From Ampullaceana balthica (taxonomy: Eukaryota > Mollusca > Gastropoda > Lymnaeidae): a stretch of DNA of 64,000 nucleotides. Below are positions 15,801 to 26,453 of the stretch, in pieces. Location of the stretch: positions 1-64,000 of the forward strand of contig CALYLW010000053.1 of NCBI GenBank assembly GCA_944989445.1, given 5' to 3'. The notes beneath the pieces were generated by a model. That model saw only the letters and a list, made by a program, of their open reading frames with translations. It was not told where the DNA came from and searched no databases. A program made the position numbers and the translations under genes. Each line of letters starts with the position of its first letter. Position 1 is the stretch's first letter.

Positions 15801-16212
15801 CTGGCACACTGTCAACATTGCTGGCACACTGTCAACATTGCCCTGTCAACATTGCTGGCACACTGTCAACATTGCCGGCACACTGTCAACATTGCCGGCA
15901 CACTGTCAACATTGCCGGCACACTGTCAACATTGCCGGCACACTGTCAACATTGCTGGCACACTGTCAACATTGCCGGCACACTGTCAACATTGCTGGCA
16001 CACTGTCAACATTGCCGGCACACTGTCAACATTGCGGCACACTGTCAACATTGCTGGCACACTGTCAACATTGCCGGCACACTGTCAACATTGCCGGCAC
16101 ACTGTCAACATTGCTGGCACACTGTCAACATTGCTGGCACACTGTCAACATTGCTGGCACACTGTCAACATTGCTGGCACACTGTAAACATTGCTGGCAC
16201 ACTGTCAACACT
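15801..16212. repeat. 20-bp minisatellite, about 20 copies
   Basis: Tandem copies of CTGGCACACTGTCAACATTG. The second base alternates between T and C (CTGGC or CCGGC), one copy lacks a base near 16035, and one early copy is truncated near 15841. The plus strand lacks stop codons in all three frames, so long overlapping ORFs appear here. They are a by-product of the repeat, not genes. Confidence 0.95.
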
Positions 16213-16622
16213 TAACGGCTCTTCATGCACCCATGAAACCAAAGGTTTGAAGACATTATTCACTTGGATATTCCCGACTGTTGAACCCTTTTTGGCTTGG
16301 AAAAAACTCAGATCCCAAACACTGATGAAACAATACTAGTACAGGAGCATGCAGTATCTACAAATCAGGAGCTCAACCCGTGCTTGAACAAGGGTACCTC
16401 GAATTCTGGTTACAAAAACAGATCCCATATGTAATGAACTTGTATTTTAATAATTTCCTATTTTCCACAATTATGTGAACAAACTTTAGAAGTGTAAAGT
16501 AATATGATGCTGTTGATCCTTGACGAGGAGGTCTAACAACGGGAAAATACTCAAAAATTTCAACAGCTCTTTGTCGACGATAATTGTAGGCCGAGTTGTC
16601 ATTTGTCGTGCCCTTGCCCTTT
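16213..16622. other. Gene-free spacer
   Basis: No gene, RNA or transposon end recognised between the 20-bp minisatellite and the following MITE. Confidence 0.5.
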
Positions 16623-17029
16623 GGGGTCGACCATAAATGACGTCACGCACCAAGGGGGAAGGGAGTCGACCATTTGTGACGAAGTGTGACGAGGGGGGGG
16701 ATGTTTAAGAAATGTGACGTCACATAAAAAATGCGCTACTTTCAATAAACGTTCCACTTAAATATTTGATTGTTTACAATTTATTTAATGACGTTTTACA
16801 TGGACTCCACGCGTGTCACGATATTAGAGTGCAACCTTACACTATAAACATATTTAAATGACAAAAAAGTAATTTGAAACATACTCATTTTCAAATAGAC
16901 TAAATGGCTTTAGAGGGGGGGGTGGCAACACTTTTTGATGTCATATTAGAGGGGGGCTAACTTTTTGTGACGACGTGTGACGAGGGGGTAGGGGTGTAAA
17001 ATCGCGTGACGTCATTTATGGACGGCCCC
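16623..17029. mobile_element. MITE, CRE-type terminal inverted repeats, copy A
   Basis: Inverted termini GGGGTCGACCATAAATGACG and its counterpart ending CGTCATTTATGGACGGCCCC. The interior has repeated TGTGACGA motifs next to G-runs and no coding capacity. The TGACGTCA palindrome (CRE/ATF site) lies in both termini and once inside, near 16713. Six copies occur in this window. Those with intact flanks show a 3-bp TTA or TAA duplication, which suggests a PIF/Harbinger-like origin; in this copy the duplication is not recognisable. Confidence 0.8.
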
Positions 17030-17631
17030 TTGCAAAAAATACTTACATTTTATTCAAACAATGAAAATTTTATAAAAAAAGGGGGGGGGTATATGGTTTT
17101 TTAAAATAAATTATTGTATCGACAAACGAGGTTTGAAAAAAGCCCGATCTTCATTTCTCTTCTTCAAACTTAGATGATTATATGAGACTTATGAGACAGA
17201 AAGACGTTTGTCATCAATTTTAATCACTCACAAAATATCTTGCTCTCTATTACACAAGAAAAAATGTCCTTTTTGTAGACATCATTCACGTAAAGGAATG
17301 TAAATGGTATATATCAGCGGTCGCTGACCCATCAGACCACTACCTAATAATTTTAACAACACTGTATCCCTTTTAGTCTAACTTCTTTTTGTATTCACTA
17401 GATTTCTAAACAATTATTTTAAAATTGGAGTCAAATATCTTTCAAACCACACCTGCTTGGAACGATTAGATAAAGAAACAGTCATCCACTACCGTTGTCA
17501 ATATATTCTTATATGTAGGACAAATATCGCGAGATCACATTGTTAAAAAGAACGTTCGTGGAAAAAAAAAGAAACAAAAAAGAAGGTATTTGACTGCTAA
17601 ATTAAAAGTAAACTTACACTTAACCCCCCCC

Positions 17632-17668
17632 CCACACACACACACACACACGCACACACACACACACC
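17632..17668. repeat. (CA)n microsatellite
   Basis: CA dinucleotide run, interrupted once by CG, directly after a poly-C tract. Confidence 0.9.
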
Positions 17669-17853
17669 AGCCTTTTCAGGGCTGAACAACAATGAACAGT
17701 AGCACAATGCTGTTGTCTGTTCTTTTTAAAAAAACTCACTGACCTGCATCGATTAAACGAATCATACACAAAGAAATAGGCAGCCAATTGGACTCAGTAG
17801 TTGTCTCAGCATGGCAGATAAACAACTTATTCAATGTAACTTTCAAGAACACA

Positions 17854-17900
17854 CTGTGTGTGTGTGTGTGTGCGTGTGTGTTTGTGTGTGTATTAGTGTG
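17854..17900. repeat. (TG)n microsatellite
   Basis: TG dinucleotide run with C and T interruptions. Confidence 0.9.
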
Positions 17901-18308
17901 TAAGTAAAGGAGATTGTGGAGTGACGCAGCAAAGACGCATGGTTTAGTAAAATTTAAGTGCTACATAAGGACCTATTGAATCTGCCGATCGTTGGTGAGT
18001 TTACAAAAAATAATTAATTATTCTGAAATTGTAACAATGAGTGGCTATGACTGTTTGTATTGGCTTACTAATACTTATTTCCTATGCTTAATAATATAAA
18101 GAGATTGTATATTAAAAGAAATACAAACAATACTGGCTAATACTGCATTTTGCCATTCCAATTATGAGCTTTTCTTTTTCAATGTTAATAAATAGATTTC
18201 AGACGTCTCGTGTTTCATTTCAAACTTTTCACTTTGAGCCAATGATGAATCCACCCTTTTCTTGTATGACAGGTGCAGATATTCGTTTCATGATTCACAA
18301 CCCTCATC

Positions 18309-18698
18309 GACTGTTTTTAAATCCCTTATATTAACTTCACCGCCGTCTCTGTCTTGGGCCCGCCCGTCAGCGGAAAAACAAAAGTCGAAAATGACCCACT
18401 TCCAGTCAAGCCATCGAGCTGAAATTTGGCACACGGACCCGTTTCACCTAACAATTCATCGTATCAAAATTTCAAATCGATCGAACGTACCGTAATTAAA
18501 TTAATGAATTTTTAGTTTATCTATATAAAGTATATGTAGCGGTTGCTATCGCCAGGGGAGATAATTTCGGTTTCAGTCCGTAAATGTTTGTCACTTTTGG
18601 GTCTTTTGAACATAATCAATACTTTTAGTTATGTCTCATATATAAGGGATTTATAGTCAAAAACTTTGTTTTTACGGGGTTGTTTTATTATTCCAACT
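18309..18698 (+). mobile_element. Interspersed repeat of unknown class, copy 1
   Basis: Similar through most of its length to 62390-62877 on the opposite strand. Both copies carry a perfect 14-bp inverted repeat, TAAATCCCTTATAT (here 18318-18331) and ATATAAGGGATTTA (18640-18653). A conserved block follows the left arm (motifs AAAATGACCCACTTCCAG and TTTGGCACACGGACCCG), and a conserved block follows the right arm (TAGTCAAAAAC). The middle differs between copies. There is no open reading frame of note. It could be a non-autonomous DNA element. I cannot name the family. Confidence 0.7.
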
Positions 18699-19235
18699 AA
18701 ATCTATCAGTATCGTACGCTGCTATGATGATACTCTCTTTGCCAGCGCGTTTTCTCCTCTTTTTCTTTAGCATTTCCCTATTTAAAAAATAGAGCTTTTC
18801 TGTTCTATATGTGTAGCCTTATGGACACCTACACTTGGTACTTAGCGATGGGAGGGGGTACATATGTCCCCGAGTACCAAGGTACAGATGTGCAAAAATG
18901 AAACTTACTACAAAGTCATATTTAAATAAGTGAACAATGGTAATATATTTCCTAAACGGTAGGGGGGGGGGCGGAACAAATTTATAATTATGCCCGGTTT
19001 CAAAATATCATAGATACGCCTGTGACCTATACCAACAGATGGACAATGGAAGGGGATACTTTAAAGTATATAGTGATCAGTCACAACAATAACGCAGCTT
19101 GTAGGGAATTACACTCTCTCACAAACTAGTTAATCAATTTAATGTTCATTAGACATCACAGTGATAAGAGCGAGTTCAATAAATGGTACACTCTCCTGAC
19201 AACAGATGATTGCTCTGTGGTCCTTAGTCCATCCA
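18699..19235. other. Gene-free spacer with a long imperfect hairpin
   Basis: Holds an imperfect hairpin at about 18834-18882 (CTTGGTACT pairing with AGTACCAAG, with GGGG/CCCC further in). It also holds, at 19151-19175, a 25-bp sequence that recurs exactly at 24694-24718 on the far side of the 45-bp minisatellite. No gene seen. Confidence 0.5.
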
Positions 19236-19586
19236 CGTGGTTAACTTGGTCCAACTCGTGGTGGTGTGCACGTGGTCTAGTTGGTCCAACACGTGGTGGT
19301 GTACATGTGGTCTAGTGAACTCTAGTGGGTCCAACTCGTGGTGGTATAATGCATGCATGTGATCCAGTGGGTCCAACTCGTGGTGGTGTACATGTGGGTT
19401 TAGTGAACTCTAGTGGGTCCAACTCGTGGTAGTGTACATGTGGTTTAGTGAACTCTAGTGGGTCCAACTCGTGGTAGTGTACATGTGGTTTAGTGGATCC
19501 AACTCGTGAGGGGTGTGCATGTGGTCTAGTGAACTCTGGTGGGTCCAACTCGTGGTGGAGTGCATGTGGTCTAGTGAACTCTAGTG
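19236..19586. repeat. 45-bp minisatellite, left block
   Basis: Tandem units built of GTCCAACTCGTGGTGGTG, TACATGTGGT and CTAGTGAACTCTAGTG, mostly 45 bp, with shorter units lacking the GAACTCTA part. Because 45 is a multiple of 3, ORFs with a 15-residue period appear on both strands. They are repeat artefacts. The array continues at 22099 after a hAT element. Confidence 0.95.
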
Positions 19587-22098
19587 CAGTGGTTCCTAAC
19601 CATTTGGGGTCCATGCACCCCTTCAGATGCCCAAAAAAGTTCATGCACCCCCTCGTGAAACTTTCAGAAAATGTAAAATAAACTATGTTTATTTTAGGAA
19701 CACAATAGTTTTGACCATAGGTAACGGGGGAATTTAGTGAGGGATCTGCTGCTTCTTATGATCAATCAGCGATTCAAATCTGGGCACTGTTTTGGACAAA
19801 GCAACTCTCATGTCATCCTCTGCATTCAACTTATTCCTTGCCTTGATTTTAATCGTCAAAGATGTGGAGAATCCTGCTTCACAGAGATAGGTTGTGGCAA
19901 ATGGAGGGAGAGTCAGTACTGCCCTCTTGTCTAGTTGTGGGTAGGAATCTAGCTGGGCGCACAAAATTCAATCAAGGTATTGCAACTGAAGGCACTCCTC
20001 AGTACTTCTCTGGTTCTCAATCAATCAGGTCATCTTTAGCAAGGTCACTGTCATCAATGTTGTCCAAGTCACAGAGAAAAGGATTGCGAATCCAAAGGTC
20101 TTTCCTAGCAATTTCTTGACAGAAATACCCATCAAAGGGCCTTTGCAATGTTGAAAGGTGCTCTGAAATTTCCCCTTTGATTTTGTCAGGCAGTGATCCC
20201 TCAGGGCTTCCTTCTGCACCAGATATTACAACTACATCCAAGAGTGGAAAGTTGGTCAAGTTGGACTTTTCTAGTCGTCATTGGAATAGTGGCAGTTTGT
20301 TTAGGAAGGCTGTCAATCTCTCAGTAGCATCAATTACAGTCACAGCAGGTCCTTTGTATTCAACTCATTCAAGATGGTGAAGATGTCAGCCAGGTATGCC
20401 AAGTAATGAATGAAATTTGGACAGTCAAACTTGTCAGCAAGGTCACTCTCTTTTTCTCGCAAGAAAATGGCAAGATCCACTCTCAGTTCTACTAACCGTG
20501 AAAGTATCCGTACCCCTGGACAACCAGCGCACCTCAGTGTGGTAGAGCAGAACTTCATGCTCAGACACCACCTCCTGACAGAACAACTTGAAGAGGCAGT
20601 GGTTCAAGGCATGTGAGCGGATAAAATTTACAACTTGGACTGCAGTAGAAAGAACTGACTTCAAGGTTGGAGGTAGATTTTTGCATGCCAGGGCCTGAAG
20701 ATGAAGGATACAGTGTGTAGTGACAATATCTGGAACTTCTTTCTTTACCAGTGCTGAAAATCCTGACTTATTACCAAGCATGGAGGGAACACCACCTGTG
20801 CAAATTGAAGAAATTCTTGAAGTCCAGTCAACTGGTTTTCAGTGAAGAATGCCCTGACTAGCTGCAGCACATCAGCAGCTTTGGCAGTAGCTAGGAGTGG
20901 CTTACAAAAGAGAAATTCCTCCTTCAGCAATCCACTGAGATATCTCAGAAATACAACAATCTCACTGCATTGTGCTACATCAGTGGATTCATCCAGCTGC
21001 ATGCTAAATGGAAAAGGACTGCTTCTCATCTCGCACAAGACTTCATACAGAATGTCTGCAGCCATGTCACTAATCCTGGAATGAATAGTGTCATTGGACA
21101 AAGGAACTTTCTCAACCTGCTTCCTCTGCTGGTGACCACACATCAGTTCCATCATCTCCAGAGCACAAGGCTTCACCAAAGTTCTCCAATGGTGTGTGTC
21201 TTCTTGTTCTTTGCAATAAGATATGCAACCTTGAATGATGCCTCCAATGCAGGTTTCTGTGACAAAGAAAATCCAAGCTTGGGCAAGGTACCTGAGGTCA
21301 AGAAGCGAGCTCTCTTCTGCTTGAAGACCTCAACACTGTCCTGGAATTGGATGGATGGACTTTCTCCAAGTGCTCTCGGAGTCAAACAGGCTTCATTTTG
21401 TCATTGTACAGGATTTTTCCACAGAGGAAACACTGAGGCGTTTGTGTTCCATCACTCTCTCTTTTTTATTATTTATTAATGATTTTGAAGGGGTGATGAC
21501 AATCGGAAAGTCGTACCAGTCACAGGCAAATTTTTAAATGACGAAGTTGATGTTTCTAATGACCAGAATTGGATGCTCAACTCAAGATTTTAGGTTTCAA
21601 ATTGAAATTCAATGAGGAATAATGGCTTACAATTAACGTTTTTAAGACCTTTGCAGCGTACCGAGCAATAAAAGTGAAGGAAAAAAATCCCAACGTACAC
21701 ATCCTCTCAAAACAGTTAGAGGGTCACAGGAAGACATATATCTGACGTATTTGATGACAAATTTAAATTATTTTTTAAAAAATGTGACTTAAAACACGAA
21801 ATTCCGAGGAACACATAAAGCGAACCATTCATTTTGCGAACAGGTTTTTTCCATCCATTTTCGACATGCGCAAAACGATGCGCGAACGAATATCAAAAAG
21901 GTTGTATATGGGCGCCCTTTAACGCGGCATGCCTTGCTTATGGTTTACATTTTCAGATTATCAGTCTTTCTTTCTTTTCTTTTTCTTCTTTTTTTTTCTT
22001 CCTCTTTTTCTTTTTTTTTCTCTGAATGGTTCATGCACCCCCTGGAACCTGCTCATGCACCCCTTGGGGGTGCATGCACCACTGGTTAGGAACCCCTG
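19587..22098 (-). mobile_element. hAT transposon, ZBED/Charlie-Buster-like, decayed
   Basis: Ends CAGTGGTTCCTAACC and GGTTAGGAACCCCTG are inverted repeats of the hAT type. The flanks are a perfect 8-bp duplication, CTCTAGTG (19579-19586 and 22099-22106), which is itself minisatellite sequence. The 2.5-kb element carries a broken transposase on the minus strand. A pyrimidine-rich tract lies near its transposase-5' end (about 21965-22022). It was inserted into a pre-existing minisatellite array. Confidence 0.95.
19734..21450 (-). pseudogene. hAT transposase remnant (BED zinc finger plus hAT domains)
   Basis: Reading right to left, the fragments follow the order of a ZBED5/SCAND3-type hAT transposase. 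A BED-finger relic (QCFLCGKILYND then LREHLEKVHP) lies near 21350-21450. Next come a catalytic-domain start (MQLDESTDVAQCSEIVVFLR, about 20970), a middle part with HCILHLQALACK and HTEVRWLSRG (20540-20720), and a C-terminal dimerisation end (TTYLCEAGFSTSLTIKIKAR, about 19820-19890). The fragments occupy different frames with intervening stops, so the gene is dead. Domestication is unlikely given the frameshifts and intact transposon ends. Confidence 0.9.
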
Positions 22099-23992
22099 CT
22101 CTAGTGGGTCCAACTCGTGGTGGTGTACATGTGGTTTAGTGGATCCAACTCGTGGGGGTGTGCATGTGGTCTAGTGAACTCTAGAGGATCCAACTCGTGG
22201 TGGTGTACATGTGGTTTAGTGGATCCAACTCGTGGTGGTGTGCATGTGGTCTAGTGAACTCTAGTGGGTCCAACTCGTGGTGGTGTACAGGTGGTCTAGT
22301 GAACTCTAGTGGGTCCAACTCGTGGTGGTGTACATGTGGTTTAGTGAACTCCAGTGGGTCCAACTCGTGGTGGTGTACATGTGGTTTAGTAAACTCTAGT
22401 GGGTCCAACTCGTGGTGGTGTACATGTGGTCTAGTGAACTCTAGTGGGTCCAACTCGTGGTGGTGTACATGTGGTTTAGTGGATCCAACTCGTGGGGGTG
22501 TGCATGTGGTCTAGTGAACTCTAGTGGGTCCAAATCGTGGTGGTGTACATGTGGTCTAGTGAACTCTAGTGGGTCCAACTCGTGGTGGTGTGAACGATAG
22601 TTTAATGGGATCCAACTCTTGGTGGTGTACATGTGGTTTAGTGGATCCAACTCGTGGGGTGTACATGTGGTCTAGTGAACTCTAGTGGATCCAACTCGTG
22701 GTGGTGTACATGTGTGGTCTAGTGGATCCAACTCGTGGTGGTGTACATGTGGTTTAGTGAGCTTAGTGGGATCCAACTCGTGGGTGGGTGTGCATGTGGT
22801 CTAGTGAACTCTAGTGGGATCCAACTCGTGGGTGGTGTACAGGTGGTCTAGTGGGTCCAACTCGTGGTGGTGTACATGTGGTTTAGTGATTTAGTGGATC
22901 CAAACTCGTGGGGGTGTGCATGTGGTCTGTGAACTCTAGAGGATCCAACTCGTGGTGGTGTACAGGTGGTCTAGTGGATCCAACTCGTGGGGGTGTGCAT
23001 GTGGTCTAGTGAACTCTAGTGGGTCCAACTCGTGGTGGTGTACAGGTGGTTTAGTGAACTCCAGTGGGTCCAACTCGTGGTGGTGTACATGTGGTTTAGT
23101 AAACTCTAGTGGGTCCAACTCGTGGTGGTGTACATGTGGTTTAGTGAACTCCAGTGGGTCCAACTCGTGGTGGTGTACATGTGGTTTAGTAAACTCTAGT
23201 GGGTCCAACTCGTGGTGGTGTACATGTGGTCTAGTGAACTCTAGTGGGTCCAACTCGTGGTGGTGTACATGTGGTTTAGTGGATCCAACTCGTGGGGGTG
23301 TGCATGTGGTCTGTGAACTTTAGTGGGTCCAAATCGTGGTGGTGTACATGTGGTCTAGTGAGTCTAGTGGGTCCAACTCGTGGTGGTGTACATGTGGTTT
23401 AGTGAGTTTAGTGGATCCAACTCGTGGGGGTGTGCATGTGGTCTAGTGAACTCTAGTGGATCCAACTCGTGGTGGTGTACAGGTGGTCTAGTGGATCCAA
23501 CTCGTGGTGGTGTACATGTGGTTTATTGGATCTAACTCGTGGGGGTGTGCATGTGGTCTAGTGAACTCTAGTGGATCCAACTCGTGGTGGTGTGCATGTG
23601 GTCTAGTGAACTCTGGTGGATCCAACTCGTGGGGGTGTGCATGTGGTCTAGTGAACTCTAGTGGGTCCAACTCGTGGTGGTGTACATGTGGTTTAGTGAA
23701 CTCCAGTGGATCCAACTCGTGGTGGTGTACATGTGGTTTAGTGAACTCCAGTGGATCCAACTCGTCGTGGTGTACATGTGGTTTAGTGAACTCCAGTGGA
23801 TCCAACTCGTGGTGGTGTACATGTGGTTTAGTGAACTCTAGTGGGTCCAACTCGTGGTGGTGTACATGTGGTCTAGTGAGCTCTAGTGGGTCCAACTCGT
23901 GGTAATGTGACCGTGGTTAAATGGGTCCAACTCGTGGTGGTGTACATGTGGTTTAGTGGATCCAACTTCATTGGTATATATGTGGTCTAGTG
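22099..23992. repeat. 45-bp minisatellite, main block
   Basis: About 40 units continuing the array from 19236-19586. Two forms alternate: a full 45-bp unit with GAACTCTAGTGG, and a shorter one in which GTTTAGTGGATCC replaces it. The repeating open frames on both strands (period 15 residues) are not credible genes. Confidence 0.95.
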
Positions 23993-24179
23993 CAGTGCTT
24001 CTTAAACTTTTTAGTATGGCGGACCGGCAGGAATTTTTTTCATTGCACCAGGGACCGGTGCATTATTTTCCATGCACTGACAATTTTTCTGTCCTTTTTT
24101 TTTGAGAACATCTGCGGACCGGCAGCGGATGGCCCACGGACCGGCACCGGTCCGCGGACCACCACTTTGAGAAGCACTG
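23993..24179. mobile_element. hAT MITE in the minisatellite, copy 1
   Basis: 187 bp from CAGTGCTTCTTAAAC to CTTTGAGAAGCACTG, with G/C-rich GGACCGGC motifs inside. The flanking 8-mers are GTCTAGTG (23985-23992) and GTTTAGTG (24180-24187), 7 of 8 identical and both derived from the minisatellite. There is no coding capacity. Confidence 0.88.
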
Positions 24180-24221
24180 GTTTAGTGGGTCCAATTCATG
24201 GTGGTGTGAAGTGATCTAGAG
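24180..24221. repeat. 45-bp minisatellite fragment
   Basis: About one unit of the 45-bp minisatellite left between two hAT MITEs (GTCCAATTCATGGTGGTG, then GATCTAGAG). Confidence 0.85.
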
Positions 24222-24534
24222 CAGTGCTTCTCAAACTTTTTAGTATGGCAGACCGGCAGGAATTTTTTCCAATGCACCAGGGACCGATGAAATATTTTAA
24301 CTGTACTGACGTGGTAACGAAATATTGTTTATTTTCTTTTATTTGCTTCATTTTAGGTGCTTATGAACTCAAAATTGACATATTACAAAGTGTTAGTATT
24401 AAGGGTTGCAAACAAGGGATTATAAATATTATAATAATTTTTTTTCCAGTCCTTTCTTGAAAACTTCTGCGGACCGGCAGCGAATGGCCCACGGACTGGC
24501 ACCGGTCCGCGGACCACCACTTTGAGAAACCCTG
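24222..24534. mobile_element. hAT MITE in the minisatellite, copy 2
   Basis: Same family as 23993-24179: starts CAGTGCTTCTCAAACTTTTT and ends CTTTGAGAAACCCTG, but has about 125 extra AT-rich bases inside. Flanking 8-mers ATCTAGAG and TTCTAGTG agree at 6 of 8 positions. Confidence 0.85.
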
Positions 24535-24600
24535 TTCTAGTGGCTCAAACTCGTGGTGGTGTGCATGTGGTCTAGTTGATCCACCTCGTGGTCGTGTGCA
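24535..24600. repeat. 45-bp minisatellite, right end
   Basis: The last one to two degenerate units of the 45-bp array after the second MITE. Confidence 0.8.
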
Positions 24601-24634
24601 TTTGATTTGTTCAGCCCACAAAGAAATGAACATT

Positions 24635-24695
24635 TAATATACATAATATATAAACAATTAATATACATAATATATAAACAATTAATATACATAAG
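24635..24695. repeat. 24-bp AT-rich tandem repeat, about 2.5 copies
   Basis: Repeats of AATATACATAATATATAAAC joined by AATT, just before the 25-bp sequence shared with 19151-19175. Confidence 0.85.
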
Positions 24696-24763
24696 ACATC
24701 ACAGTGATAAGAGCGAGTCCAACGCAAAGCGGATTCAACAACTAAAGAACACTTCGTCAATTA

Positions 24764-25461
24764 GGGGCTGTCCATAAATTACGTCACGTGATTTCGGCCG
24801 ATTATTCACCCCCTCCCCATCTCATCACACGTCGTCACAAAAACTTAACCCCCCCTTTTTTCCAATATGACGTCACAATGCTTTGCCCAGCCCCCCTCCC
24901 ATAAAACCTTTATTTTCTATTTGAAAATGAACATTTTTCAAATCACTTTGTCATTTTAAGTATGTATTTAGTGTAAGACTGCACTCTAATATCATAGCAC
25001 GCGTGAAGCCGTGTAAAACATCATTAGAGGCCGTCCATAAAGTACGTCACGATCCAGAGGGGGGAGGGGGTGTAAGAAAGTATGACAGTTTGTGACAGGG
25101 GGGAAGGGGTTCTGCCATGTGGGACGTCACGGTGTTTTATATTTAATTTTTATTATTTTGTTAATAAAATAAAAATTTTGATCGAAAGTGTGACGTACTA
25201 TAGGAAAAGGGGGTGGTCTGAGATTTGTGACAGGGGGGAGGGGGGTTAAAATGGTCAAAACAGCGTGACGTACTTTATGGACGACCCCTTAAATAAATTG
25301 TAAGCAATCAATTATTTAAGTTTAACATTATTTAAAAGTAGCCCGTTTTGATGTGACGTCACATTTCTTAAATACCCCCTCCCCCTCGTCATACATCGTC
25401 ACAAATGTGTGACCCCCCCCCCTTTTTTTTTAGGTGCGTGACGTCATTAATGGACGGCCCC
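24764..25461. mobile_element. MITE, CRE-type TIRs, copy B (host of a nested copy)
   Basis: Left end GGGGCTGTCCATAAATTACG, right end ending ATGGACGGCCCC. Perfect 3-bp duplication TTA on both sides (24761-24763 and 25462-25464). TGACGTCA occurs internally and at the right end. A second element (25029-25288) sits inside it; excising that gives a length close to copy A. Confidence 0.9.
25029..25288. mobile_element. MITE, GTACGTCACG subfamily, nested in copy B
   Basis: 260 bp with ends GAGGCCGTCCATAAAGTACG and TACTTTATGGACGACCCC, flanked by TTA on both sides. The empty site CATTAAATAAATTG is preserved in the related element near 28566, which confirms the boundaries and the 3-bp duplication. This subfamily has GTACGTCA where the larger elements have TGACGTCA. 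Confidence 0.92.
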
Positions 25462-26453
25462 TTATACAATAATCTTAAATTACACCCGTAATAACATATC
25501 AATGAAGGAATATGTTTTATATTAAAACCAGCCTACCTAATTAGGCGCGAACAAACTTTGGCACAGAAGTAACTAGCCAGATCCTCGTGGGAAAGATACG
25601 AAAGGCACCCGGCTCCACTTTTTATACAGGGAAGCTAAGGAAAGTTCCTTTGGCTGATCGTAGGTCCATATTTGGTCATAATCGATGTCATTTTTGGTGA
25701 TACTTTTTCACGAGGGCTGAAAACGAAAAGGTATCTGAGCCAGCGGATAATCCCGGATATCAACAGGACCAACCAATGAGTGGAGATTTGAGGTGTGCAT
25801 TTGGATGAGATTAGGTTTTGGCATATGGATGACAGAAGATTTTTTTGGGGGGATGAATGATAATCAGTTAAAGTTGGGGATTCAGAAGGAGTGAAATTTT
25901 AAGCATACGGCTGATTCACGCTCTTTGAAGGACGAATGATTAAATTAGGTCTGGGAAATATGGATGAGTGGAGATCTGGTTTATGGATGATGGCAGTTCT
26001 GGAACTTAAGAAAGGTGAGGGTTTTTTGGAGCTTTTGGCTGAGTTGACGTTCGTTTTTAAGTAATGTTGATTGGAGATCTGGGCTTATATGTAAGTCGGG
26101 ATGTCGAACGTACGGATTTGTTGTCTATACTTACGGATGACGTAAGGTATAGGCCACCCGTTGAGTGGAGGTGCAAACGAAAGAATGAATTGAGTTTAAA
26201 GGACGTAACGATAGAGTTGTGGTTCGAGGAGCAAGTTTGAATTGATACTTTGACGTCGGAATGCGGGTCAAGCATGTCTACTTCCAATATTACTGATAAC
26301 CCTTGTTTTGGGTTTTTAATGGACATATATTTTCCTATAAATTTTTAATCACTCATACAAATACAGGTTTTGCGTTTTTTCTCTACTGTGATAGAGGTGT
26401 GTTTCCATTATTGTTGTTATAGATTCCTTGAAAGAAAACATAAATTATGAACA
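25462..26453. other. Gene-free upstream region of the secreted-protein gene
   Basis: No coding segment recognised. The region is less AT-rich than its surroundings and contains repeated GGATGA-type words (25800-26000). A 5' non-coding exon or promoter of the gene starting at 26938 may lie here but cannot be placed by eye. Confidence 0.4.

Larger units (their letters stand above)
17030..18308. other. Gene-free stretch with two CA/TG microsatellites
   Basis: AT-rich DNA with a C-run followed by (CA)n at about 17632-17668 and (TG)n at about 17854-17900. No coding segment or recognisable element end was found. Confidence 0.6.

Noticed and set aside
15735..16339. Three overlapping plus-strand ORFs of 125-173 codons
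   Set aside because: They translate the same 20-bp minisatellite in three frames. There is no domain, splice structure or codon bias.
19734..21450. Domesticated ZBED-type host gene
   Set aside because: Frames are broken repeatedly, and the transposon ends with exact target duplication are still present.
22181..23905. Long ORFs on both strands with a 15-residue period
   Set aside because: Products of the 45-bp minisatellite, whose length is a multiple of three. Both strands stay open at the same place, which argues against coding selection.
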